DNA of 24,961 nt from Bifiguratus adelaidae (taxonomy: Eukaryota; Mucoromycota; Endogonomycetes; Endogonales), in NCBI GenBank assembly GCA_002261195.1, contig MVBO01000184.1, positions 1 through 24,961 of the forward strand. Reading direction: 5' to 3'. A model generated the notes under the pieces. It was not told where the DNA came from. It did not search any database and saw nothing but the letters and a program-made list of their open reading frames with translations. The translations under genes were made by a program, and so were the position numbers. This document shows positions 8,456-17,126 of the stretch, one piece after another; positions within the stretch are counted from its first letter, which is position 1, and every line of letters starts with the position of its first letter.

Positions 8456-9243
8456 ATTAAGTGATGTTTACAGATAAATAAAAGGTAAAAGTGCAGAACA
8501 CCGACTGAAATGTTACAAATGTAGCGAGGCGTAAGATTCGGTTTGGATATACAGTAGCAGTGGCCAAGATCAAATCTCACAATGTTTGGTGAAACGTGCG
8601 AGATCACAAAGTGGCGAGATGCTACGATGCTATAGAAACCTATATGTGCGCCGTTCTACTCTATGAGAGAATGCGTAAATGTACACTTGCAATGCAATGA
8701 CAAGAAAAGGAACAAGAAACGTAACCACAGAAAAAGAGACGAAAGCAAAATTTTTTTGACAACGAAGGTTTCAGATTACTCGCGCGAATCACACGTGAAC
8801 CATACGCATGGAACGAAAATACGATGTTTTGTGACTTTTCGAGATCAACATGTGGACCCTGAGACGCGTTTGACGACATGATCGTTGGTCCGAAAGGCAT
8901 CAGTATCAGGTAGAAAAGAATGTCGTGCAAGGTCACTTTGTGTGTCATGACGTTCCGAAGGATACGCACTGCACACCGCTAAACAGCCAAAAGAACGGTG
9001 GTCTCCGAGAGCTACAGATCGAATCCGTATGCATTGTATCAACCCTGGGATCAGAGGAAATAAGAAATAAAACGAATAACCGAGCCGTCAACATGTTAGG
9101 GTCCATGACACATCACGAGACCCCGCATGACACTAAGGTTTTGTCAATTGACAAAGAATGAAGGGGGCTGACGTGTCAGTTGACATAATCGTATGTTTGT
9201 ATGAAAGATCTATGTACAATTACATTACATGGGAGGAATAGGT
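8456..9243. other. Intergenic region between PRKRIP1 and HAD genes
   Basis: About 790 bp without a convincing gene. It holds a CACGTG E-box at 8792-8797, probably in the HAD gene's upstream region, and a perfect 14-bp palindrome near the 3' end of the PRKRIP1 homologue (annotated separately). The small open frames on both strands lack domain signal and are not called. Confidence 0.5.
9141..9154. repeat. Perfect 14-bp palindrome, with a near copy downstream
   Basis: TTGTCAATTGACAA is its own reverse complement. A one-mismatch copy of its core, GTCAGTTGAC, sits about 30 bp further on (about 9175-9184), next to TGACGTGTCA. The site lies about 90 bp past the PRKRIP1 stop. It could be a dimeric factor site or take part in 3'-end structure; neither can be chosen from sequence. 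Confidence 0.5.
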
Positions 9244-9886
9244 CTATTCATCATCGTCATCACTGCTACCATCGGCTTGATTTGTAGCGGCATCGCCTTC
9301 GTTGGCTTTTGCTTTCTTGTTGGAACCTTTTGACTTGCGTTTTTGTCGTTTGGCGCGCTTCCTGGCCGTCCGCTCTTCATCCTGCTGTTTCATTTGATCC
9401 AGTTTCTCTTGATACTGTTTCAACTCTAGTTCCTGGAGGCGAGCGGATTGTGGGTATGGCAAACTGATAAACCGACGATCGGGATGCAATCCGCTTACCT
9501 GTCGCGCTTTTTCATCCATAATTTTCATCCTTGCATATTCTCGCCGTCGCCCGGCACGATAGACATGAAATTCGCCACTTCCAGCACCAGCACTTGAGCC
9601 TGTCGGGAGAGGAGATCAGTAACAATATCAAGTACTTGGTACATGTCCCACGCGCCATTGACAAGCGCAACCTACCTTGAACATTCCGAACAAGATCCTT
9701 TGGTAGCTTCAGCTCCTTCTCCTTGGGTGGTTCTGGTAGCTCAACTGGCTTGTCTACACGCTGAAGTAACCTTTCCAACTGCTTGCGTTGAAGCTCGGAC
9801 GGAGTTAGATTATGTCGCTTCTCCGGGACGGCTGGCTGGTCTGTGCCCGTCGGTGGAGTTGCGGTTCTTGCAGGACTGGCTGTCAT
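9244..9886 (-). CDS. PRKRIP1: PRKR-interacting protein 1 homologue (DUF1168), spliceosome-associated
   Basis: There are two exons, 9886-9676 and 9599-9244, with a 76-nt intron (GTAGGT..GACAG). The product is 188 residues, close to the human protein of about 184. Splicing restores the family signature VRNVQG then SSAGAGSGEFHVYR and RRREYARMK. The N-terminal segment (HNLTPSELQRKQLERLLQRV) and the coiled-coil helix (SARLQELELKQYQEKLDQM) match the family order. The C-terminus is a lysine/arginine-rich stretch that ends in an Asp tail (SSDDDDE), suited to RNA binding and nuclear location. The human protein binds double-stranded RNA and is seen in the catalytic-step spliceosome. I chose the ATG at 9886-9884 because the upstream in-frame extension (to 9988) is not family-like. 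Confidence 0.92.
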
Positions 9887-10223
9887 CAAGTCTCGCTGGT
9901 GTATGAAGGGACTGGTCAAACTACAATGCGCAGACGGTGCCAACGAAGTCTGTCGAGCAGCTCGCTCAAAAGCCACGAAACCACGCAAAAAGTCACGTGG
10001 CTGTCACCCAAACCGATTCGTCAACGTTCAGTCGAAACGATGCGATTAATCAGAGGAGAATATGTTGACCAACCGTGAACGATACACTGTAGGTACACAA
10101 AGTATCGCATTATAAAGCAAATTCGTGGCTATCGTTATCTCTCAATGGTGATATTTGTAAGGTGATAGTTATCAGAACTACAAGTGACGTCTACATTTGC
10201 CTCTGTACAAGCACGAACTTCGA
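9887..10223. other. Upstream region of the PRKRIP1 gene and 3' flank of the SDR pseudogene
   Basis: About 340 bp. A CACGTG E-box lies at 9994-9999 in the context TCACGTGG, about 110 bp upstream of the PRKRIP1 start. Nothing else is recognised. Confidence 0.4.
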
Positions 10224-11113
10224 CTACCATGGCAATTTGGCACCATTGCAATCCACAAACGAACCACTGTCTTCAAACTTGGCATGGTCAATGACATTGA
10301 GCATGCCTATTACTGAGGTACCGACAGCGATAAAGCGGGCGGCTTCACTGCCGGTGTGCCACAATTCCTGTGTCATATCTGTCTTTACAGCACCAGGGTG
10401 GATGGGAAGGATGATGATTTTCTTGTCCTCGTAATAATGCGTAAAGATTGCGTTCACTAATGCACAACATTTCAAAAATCAAAGTATAATAACGGCATTC
10501 ATGGCATTCACTTACGCATATAGACAGCTGCCTTGTCTGACTAGGTTACCTTGCGTCCAAATTCCTTGGCCTTCTGGCTTTCATGGCTGCGTTCGATCCA
10601 ACGACTGAACTGAATGTCACGATAATGCGTCATTGACTTTTCTCAACAAGCGGAACAAATGCTCGGGTGACTTGAAGCACACTCGTCACATTGCAATCGA
10701 AGGTTTTCACGAAATCCGCTGCGGACCTGAAAATATATGTAATGGGCACAATTATCCATGCCTCCACTGCTTACTTACTCGTCAATATCAAGCTTGGCAG
10801 CTGTAAACATTCGCGCTAAGAAAAGGAAGACCGAAATTAGCCAGAATCAACAAAAGGCTTTCTACATACTTGTTGATAAGAACATCAATTGGGGCAATTT
10901 GCTCCACTTCTGCAAAAGCTTTCGTAACACTGTTAATGTCGGTGACATCGAGCTGGACTACGTAGAGCTTTGAGGATTGCAATTTGTTGAGTTCGGTTGC
11001 ACCGTCCAGGTTGCGAGCCGTTGCAATAACTTGTCACACCGTGCCAAAAGATGTTGGACCAGACCGAGTCCAATACCTCATGAAACACCTGTGATGAGAA
11101 ATGTTTGGGTCAT
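10224..11113 (-). pseudogene. Short-chain dehydrogenase/reductase pseudogene, paralogue of the gene at 11654-12539
   Basis: This is a broken SDR with the same exon plan as its intact neighbour. The ATG at 11113-11111 opens MTQTFLITGVS, then codon 12 is TGA (11080-11078) where the family has Arg of TGxSRGIG. A base is missing at about 11030, after which the reading continues in another frame (LYVVQLDVTDINSV..IDVLINK). The third exon has another TGA (10632-10630) in EKSQ*RIIVTFSS, where the paralogue has Arg, and the YxxxK region holds a TAG with no Tyr at the expected place. The last exon is clean to the TAG at 10226-10224 (HYYEDKKIIILPIHPGAVKTDM..AKLPW). All three intron positions are shared with the paralogue, so it arose by tandem duplication before decay. 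Both TGA codons fit a CGA to TGA change. Confidence 0.88.
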
Positions 11114-11147
11114 GCTGTTCCTGACTCTTTGTACTGTTCTTGAATGT

Positions 11148-11184
11148 AGCGAGACACAAGCAGGCGTCTCGCTTCAGTTATATA
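11148..11184 (-). promoter_or_regulatory. Relic promoter of the SDR pseudogene: TATATAA plus an 8-bp hairpin
   Basis: On the minus strand TATATAA (11184-11178) lies about 65 bp upstream of the pseudogene ATG, nearly the same spacing as in the intact copy. Between them is an inverted repeat with 8-bp arms (AGCGAGAC at 11148-11155, GTCTCGCT at 11166-11173). The duplication appears to have included the promoter. Confidence 0.5.
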
Positions 11185-11653
11185 GGTTTTGTGCCCACTG
11201 AACAGCCCGCAGCTATCACTTTCCTGTTTGGGCTGATTTTGCTCAAAGCGCTCTTTATCAACGTGTGCAATACCTTGGTCGTCAATGCTCACAGGCTGAC
11301 GCCAATAGTTGCCAATGTGAGTTCCAGCATTGGAGCGAAAATTTCCAGTATGGGCGATCTTGCGCGAAGAGGAGCAATATGGGGATTCTGGCTAGGGAGA
11401 CAACCACAGTCAATTTTGTGCCCTTGCAACACCACACCCTCGCATGCTCACGTGAACCCTGCGAGATCCAGCTTCACAAAGATACTCCAAGGCTCACATT
11501 GTACGTGCCTAGCGTTCGCCTGTAATTGAAGCTGGTGGAAGTGGAAATGTAGATGGGCGCCAAAACTTATGTATTCATTCGAAACAAAGCTTTCTAAAGC
11601 TTTGTAATGCAATCAGCTGTTCTTCAGCATGCATACAGTGCCCCAGATTCAAA
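11185..11653. other. Spacer between the two SDR copies
   Basis: About 470 bp. The open frames here (for example on the plus strand at 11140-11529) have no domain signal. The only structure seen is an inverted repeat with 10-bp arms at 11584-11605. I see nothing else. Confidence 0.4.
11584..11605. repeat. Perfect inverted repeat, 10-bp arms and 2-nt loop
   Basis: Arms ACAAAGCTTT (11584-11593) and AAAGCTTTGT (11596-11605) are separated by CT. It lies about 50 bp past the stop of the intact SDR gene, in its probable 3' untranslated region, and could form a hairpin in the transcript. Confidence 0.55.
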
Positions 11654-12539
11654 CTACCAGGGGAGAGGTTTACCAGTGTATTCAAAGAACTTGCCGCTGG
11701 TCTCAAATGTGGACTTGTCGATGACCTCAATCATGCCTCCGACGGACTCCTCGACGGTGATCCGTCCCCAATCTTTACCCATATCGGTCTTGACAACGCC
11801 AGGGTGGACGGGAAGGAACGTGATCTTCTTGTGCTCGTAATAGTACGTAAAGAGGGTGTTCACTGGAATTTTGAGCAAAATGTTAGCTGCTGGTCCAGGC
11901 TTCTAAACGTATATACACTTACACATGTTGACAGCAGCCTTGCTGACCGAGTAACTGGCGGCCAGGAACGTCACCTTAATTTCGCCCATAAGTGCATTAG
12001 AGCCGGCACCCGAGGTTACGGTAACGACCAACCGGCGCTGACGCTTCTCAAGAGCTGGCAAGAATGCCCTGGTGACATTGAGAACGCTCACTACGTTCGC
12101 TTCAAATGTCCTGGTGAAGTTGTCAGGATCCCTATCAGTAGACGCCGTTAGTTTCAAGTAGTCTTTCAATCAGCTGTACTTACTCATTATCAAGGTCCAA
12201 ATTGTGTGCAAGCAATATTCCGGCACTAGAAAGTGTGTCAAAAAACTTGCCAGACAGACAATTTGACGTAAGAGCTTACTTGTTGATCAAGACATCGATT
12301 CCTTCGGGCGCAATCTTGTCAACTTCAGCAGCAGCGGCTTTGATACTGCCGATATCTGTGACATCAAGTTGGACAATATACAATTTGGGAGACTTCAATT
12401 GATGAAACTGTGTCGCGGTTGCAGGTGCACGCGCTCCGGCAATGACTGTGTCGCCGCGAGCGAGAAATCGCCTGACAAGTTCTGCACCGATACCTCTGGA
12501 AGCACCGGTGATAAAATAGGTTTGTGGCGTGTTGCTCAT
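11654..12539 (-). CDS. Classical short-chain dehydrogenase/reductase (intact copy)
   Basis: This is an NAD(P)-dependent oxidoreductase of 239 residues; substrate unknown. Exons are 12539-12280, 12225-12184 (only 42 nt), 12131-11923 and 11862-11654, with introns of 54, 52 and 60 nt, all GT..AG. Visible motifs are the cofactor loop TGASRGIG (11-18), the acidic pocket region QLDVTD (57-62), INNAG (85-89), the catalytic Ser region VTSGAGS (about 141), the YSVSK active site (Tyr161, Lys165) and HPGVVKTDMG. The product ends GKPLPW, as does the degraded neighbour (AKLPW), which marks this C-terminus as lineage-specific. TATATAA lies 60 bp upstream. Small cytosolic SDRs of this C-factor-like type are common in fungi. 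Confidence 0.93.
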
Positions 12540-12977
12540 GTTGTTGGCTATGACAATGAATGTGAAATCGTAGAGAACAAAGACCGATACACACGTCCTT
12601 ATATACTTGACAATCACTTCCTGATTTAGCGATTATGTGCTCAAGGCGCAAATGATCACCCGAGCAGTTTTCACGCAAATACGGCAAATATTGAAACACC
12701 GCCTTTTCAATGTTGTAATCTCAGACGGAGGCGTACACATGCTGACGAGTCAATCTGTAGCCACAACGTGACATTGTATTAAATTGCTCTCGCCGGGACA
12801 AGAGCACCTTGTCTCGGCGTAGTTGAGGCGTTCTAAAAGCCAATCAAAATGGTTAAATGACGCCTTTGATTACAAAGATCGCTTGTTGAGACTTGCTTAT
12901 TACATGAGGAAATAGCTCTTTCGAAGACTCACAGACAGCCAGCAAATTTACAAATGACGTGAGGCAGATATCTATTG
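12540..12977. other. Upstream region of the intact SDR gene
   Basis: About 440 bp. On the minus strand TATATAA (12605-12599) lies 60 bp upstream of the SDR ATG. No other gene is supported. Confidence 0.5.
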
Positions 12978-13608
12978 TCATACGCCGGGTTGACTAGGCG
13001 GTAAATTTCCTACAGACGATTGGGCCCAATTCCGCTCATATCCTGGCACCCGTTCTTCGGCGTCCTCTATCAAGGATGCCGCGTTAACTCGTGTATTCCT
13101 CGACATACCTTATCACGGCGCTTACCTTGACTCTTTTTGGTCAGGGGATCGTTCTTTATATGTTCTCGAACCCAAGAGATGCCACTCTTCCAGTAGTTGT
13201 GAGTTCTCGCTTCGAATAGACTGCCGTTGTCCAGACTGCCGATTGTCACTTCTAACTCGGCTTTGTCGGCATAGTCCCGGAACACGAGCTGTGCTCCACA
13301 ATGGTCACAAAACCACCGCTCGCATTCCTTGCGCGATTCGTAGCGCTTTGGACATATTGAAGGTGTTTAGGTACACCCTTTAGAAAGTTTAAGGAAACCG
13401 CGCCAGCCGAGTGTAGTTAAATTGAGATGACTGCCTCTCTAGACTCATATCGAAACTCACAGCCGATAGCTGCACACAGACAGCCACCTGAAGCCGTCTG
13501 CATACCTTCTCCGACGCCTACTAACTTGTTCGTAGCAGTCAAATTGTCCCTATTTATGGCCAAATGACTTATTTGCTGCGCAACAACCGGCTTTTGCAGC
13601 TCACTCAT
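12978..13608 (-). pseudogene. GFA/CENP-V-like zinc enzyme gene with missing central region
   Basis: Both ends of a glutathione-dependent formaldehyde-activating (GFA)-type fold are present. The N-terminal part is ASGGCLCAAIGCEF (about 13485-13447), the first Cys-x-Cys motif. The C-terminal part is ERWFCDHCGAQLVFRDYADK then VTIGSLDNGSLFEA and YWKSGISW, with the last Cys-x-x-Cys. A 59-nt intron (13125-13067, GTAAGC..GATAG) leads to a last exon ending at TGA 12980-12978. Between the two parts lies only about 20 codons, with a TAA in frame, where the family has about 45 carrying the central CxCxxC cluster. The reading also changes frame near LKGVPK. No intron fixes both problems, so the gene looks truncated inside. 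The ATG at 13608 is 27 bp from the divergent GNAT start; Met at about 13503 is an alternative. Confidence 0.65.
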
Positions 13609-13634
13609 CGATTTTGCGCAAGCGTACCCTCTCC

Positions 13635-14069
13635 ATGGCAACCACTTCACTTCCGCGCGGCTACGCTCTGAAAGAAGGTCCCCCGAGCGTCAATGATTAC
13701 CTAGCACTGCGGAGCATTCCTGGACCGTCACCCAAAACGGAGACGCAAGCGCGCGCTTGTTTGAATGGCGCCTGGTTCGCCTGTCATGTTGTTCACGAAG
13801 AGACGGGCACAGCAGTAGCGATGGGTCGAGTCATCGGCGACGGTGGCTGGTATTTTCACATTATTGATATGGCAGTGTTGCCGGAACACCAACGACGCGG
13901 CCTCGGGTCGGTTATCCTGACCACCCTCACGGGGCGTATACGACGGGATGCTCCACCAGGGGCTTATATCAATCTTCTGGCTGATCCTCCGGGTCGATCA
14001 CTTTATGAGCGTCATGGCTTTACGGAAACGGCTCCGAACTCGATAGGCATGGCCATGAAACTACCCTGA
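13635..14069 (+). CDS. GNAT-family N-acetyltransferase, bacterial-like
   Basis: This is an intronless single-domain GNAT of 144 residues that transfers an acetyl group from acetyl-CoA to an unknown amine. Conserved blocks are WFACHVVHEETGTAVAMGRV (strands 2-3), GWYFHIIDMAVLPEHQRRGLG (motif A, with the CoA-binding QRRGLG loop) and the C-terminal NLLADPPGRSLYERHGF. The GRVIGDGGWYF..IDMAVLP..HQRRGLG wording is very like actinobacterial proteins annotated as GNAT, and the gene has no intron although most neighbours do. Transfer from bacteria is a reasonable inference, not shown. I chose the ATG at 13635 over the one at 13614 because it begins next to the conserved block (MATTSLPRGYALKEG). Its promoter must overlap the 5' part of the GFA remnant. 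Confidence 0.9.
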   Translation: MATTSLPRGYALKEGPPSVNDYLALRSIPGPSPKTETQARACLNGAWFACHVVHEETGTAVAMGRVIGDGGWYFHIIDMAVLPEHQRRGLGSVILTTLTGRIRRDAPPGAYINLLADPPGRSLYERHGFTETAPNSIGMAMKLP

Positions 14070-14657
14070 TTGGCGAGCAGGATCTCAAATTCAGGATGTC
14101 CGGGGTTGATTACGCATGGTTGATCCATCATATATGTTGAGCTTGCTATTAGAAGCTAACCATTGTACTCGTATGTGACATAGCACATTGTCCAACGCAG
14201 GACGAATCGTCATAGAGGCATCAATAGACAAGCTCCGAACAGTTATTAACTTGCAAATTTCCTACAGAGATATATGGCGACAGAAGATCAAATACGGCCA
14301 TCGTTCCGGTTCGTACGTGCACATAGTCTGCACGGTCTAGGACATTCGGAAGTATCGCCTTCTGCTCGATAATATATCCTAAAGGATTTCCGTGAATGCA
14401 TCCCGAACTTTCCTCAAGTGATTATGTTCTGCATGCTGCTGGGAGTGGCATGCAAGGCAAAGGGAGGCCAGGACTCGGACGAAAAGGGTGCAAATGCCAC
14501 CTGAGCAACCGACCTTCAACCAAAACCCCAAAAAGGAAATGGTTTGCAGAGCTAAAGCATCCGCGCATCCACGAAACACAGGATGTATTGCACATTGGTC
14601 GACACTTGTACACCTGGCTGCAAGCGACGCCAGTAGCAAGATACAACAGCGCCAGAG
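14070..14657. other. Intergenic region between GNAT and IRC3
   Basis: About 590 bp. Open frames on both strands between about 14379 and 14750 overlap one another and have no domain signal. It should hold the GNAT 3' end and the IRC3 promoter; I see no clear TATA box. Confidence 0.4.
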
Positions 14658-17016
14658 ATGCTGCTTGTAGCCAGGTTCTTACCAAACGTCGAAGCCTCGC
14701 CGCGTTGTTCCTTGTGTAAGCTTCGAATTGGAACGCATGTTCGGCCACTTCGCCCTGTCCCGCTGAGAGTCCCTATCAGACGCTTGGAAGCCGCGCTTTT
14801 CACCACTACACGAGAAAGCAATCTTGCTCCAACCAAGCAGCGACCTTTACGAGCGTATCAGAAAGAGTGCATTCAAGCCTGCTTGGACCTGTTGAACAAA
14901 GGTGTTCGACGGCAGGTTGTAAGTCTTCCCGTCGGTAAGTAACAAACATGCGTCATATATGAGCTGACTTGTGACATGCGTACCTGCAGGAAGCGGCAAG
15001 ACGGTAAGCTCGACATAGCGAGACGTTTGCTGGCCGCTTACGGCGTATGGCTTCAGGTTGTGTTCTCCAACTTGATTTCCCGGATTAAGCCTCCTACAGA
15101 GAGGGCAACCAAAACGCTTGTCCTTGCCCATCGACAAGAATTGTTGTCGCAGGCACGGGCTCAGATACTTTTAGCACGACCGGATCTTGTCGTTCAGTTA
15201 GATCAGGGACAGCGACATGCTTCTGTGCATGATGCGGATGTCATTGTTGCCAGTGTACCAGCTCTAGGTCGAAAGGATGGTCAACGGTTACAAAAGTACA
15301 ATGGTGATGATTTCAAATGCATCATTATTGATGAAGTAGGTTGTCTGACGGATTGAGCCACATGCTCATTTCTCTTAGGCTCATCATGCGGCAGCAGCAA
15401 CTTATGTGCGGATCTTGGACCATTTGGGTGCATTGTCTCCTAACTCACACATATTCGTCTGGGGTTGCTCTGCAACTGTTCGACGGCATGATGGGCTTCG
15501 TTTAGGCGGTATTTTTCATCACGTTGCCTATAGCCGAGGCTTCCTCGAGATGATGAGGGAGAACTGGTCAGTGACACTCCGATGGGGTACCTTTCGCGCT
15601 AACAGAGGTGCAGGTTGTGCAACATGCGAGTGACCACGGTTAAAACATCAACTGACCTAAGTAAAGTGCGGACCCACATGGAAGATTTCCGCATTGGTGA
15701 GCTTTCCGCCGCAGTCAATGTTGCTACAAGAAATGAGATCGTCGTAAGAAGCTGGCTCGAGCTTGCTGCCGGTATGTAATACGCTCACGAATTGATCATG
15801 GTGTTAAAAAGCACCAACCTTCTCAAGACCATCGCAAGTCAACGCTTGTATTCGCTGCCGACATTGCGCATGCTGATGCACTAGCCGAAACATTTAGATC
15901 GCACGGCGTACAGTCCGAGACAGTCTCCAGCCTCACACCGCTTGATTACCGACAAAACCTCCTTACATCCTTCAAAGAGGGCAGAATACCCGTCCTTGTC
16001 AATTGTGGAATCCTGACCGAGGGTACGGACATACCCAACATTGACTGTGTATTGCTGGCAAGGCCCACTAAGAGCAGTGTCCTCTTTCAGCAAATGATCG
16101 GACGCGGAGTGCGTTTGCATGAAGGCAAACAAGACTGCCTGGTGATTGACTTCGTGGATGGTTTTCGCCGTGGAGCCGATGCACTCATGACGGTGCCCAC
16201 TCTGTTGGGTTTGGACCCGAGTGTGATTGCCGATAGTAAGCGCAACGGCAAGTACGCTTGTGAACAAAGCTCACATGAACGATTGCAGATGACGATGCCA
16301 TTATGCTGGCGGAAAGTGAAAAAGAACAAGCTTCCAAAGCCAACAATCCCGAGGACGCTGATCTCTCCAACATTCAACTGCACATCACGGAATACGATAA
16401 TCCATACGAGCTTAGTGATCAGCATGCCGGGGATCCAACCCTGCATGAGATCAGTCGTCTTGCTTGGGCGGCCATTGGAACCGACAAGTATGTGTTGCCG
16501 CTAAGAGACGGCGTGATTCGGGTTGAGCGTATTCACGACAAGGGAGAGTTTTCGGATAGTTCGCAATGGAAGGTCACATCTAGATCGGTCGAGAAGATTT
16601 ACGATGACAAACAGCAACGCTGGAGAAGAATCCATAGGCGACCGCGTACTTTACCCGTCACGGGCGATACCTTACCCTCCGTGATACGCGCTGTAGATAC
16701 ATGGGTCTCCAAGTCCCTAGGCTACTTTGAGGCAAGCTTACTGGACAGAAACGCGCGGTTCCGAGGTGATCCAGCAACGGAAAAGCAACTGAGACTGCTT
16801 CAAAGACTTGGCTGGAAACCAAGAAATCCAGAGGAACCGCACGTAATCACTAAAGGCCAGGCGGCAACGATCATTACGAGGTTGACGGAAGGCGCCGGTA
16901 AGCTCTGGAAGCAAGAGATGAAACGCAAGAATCAACGTGAAATGCGGTTACTGCTACAACAAGAAAAGAAGGAGAGGGACAGAAATGTGGATGTGGGGCC
17001 ATTGCGTGACGTATAG
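14658..17016 (+). CDS. IRC3: Irc3-like mitochondrial SF2 DNA helicase
   Basis: This is an SF2 helicase of 683 residues, related to yeast Irc3, which acts on branched mitochondrial DNA. Exons are 14658-14934, 14990-15003 (14 nt), 15057-15335, 15379-15566, 15614-15771, 15828-16235 and 16289-17016; introns are 43-56 nt. The N-terminus (MLLVARFLPNVEAS, Arg-rich, few acids) looks like a mitochondrial presequence. Motifs are LRAYQKECIQACL, LPVGSGKTVVFSNL (Walker A, 93-97), TLVLAHRQELL, IIIDEAHHAAA (DEAH 189-192), GCSAT (219-223), STLVFAADIAHADALAETF, NCGILTEGTDIPNID and QMIGRGVRLHEGK. A helical, basic C-terminal extension follows (KQEMKRKNQREMRLLLQQEK). Walker A is carried by the microexon, and an intron splits DE from AH. 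It converges with the coiled-coil gene, leaving 110 bp between stops. Confidence 0.93.
14990..15003 (+). other. 14-nt microexon encoding the Walker A GSGKT of IRC3
   Basis: The flanking introns are 14935-14989 (GTAAGT..CTGCAG) and 15004-15056 (GTAAGC..TTCAG). The exon supplies the last two bases of a Gly codon and the codons for Ser-Gly-Lys-Thr. Skipping it would change the frame (14 nt) and remove the ATP-binding site. Confidence 0.85.
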
Positions 17017-17126
17017 ACTTGTAGATTGTGTATATGTATTGCTATTTGGTTGTATTGCAAGGTGTAAAACGTTGGGCGATTTCTAGATTCTCCGAGTCCA
17101 TAGATTGCAACATGATATCTGTCTAT

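Noticed and set aside
11140-11529. Plus-strand open frame of 129 codons between the SDR copies
   Set aside because: No domain, and it overlaps the relic promoter of the SDR pseudogene; composition is not protein-like.
10200-14100. Secondary-metabolite or detoxification cluster (SDR, SDR, GFA, GNAT)
   Set aside because: There is no backbone synthase, P450, transporter or regulator, and two of the four members are broken; adjacency alone does not support a pathway.
14396-14719. Plus-strand open frame before IRC3
   Set aside because: It overlaps several other frames of similar length, and its protein is not family-like; the IRC3 start at 14658 is in a different frame.
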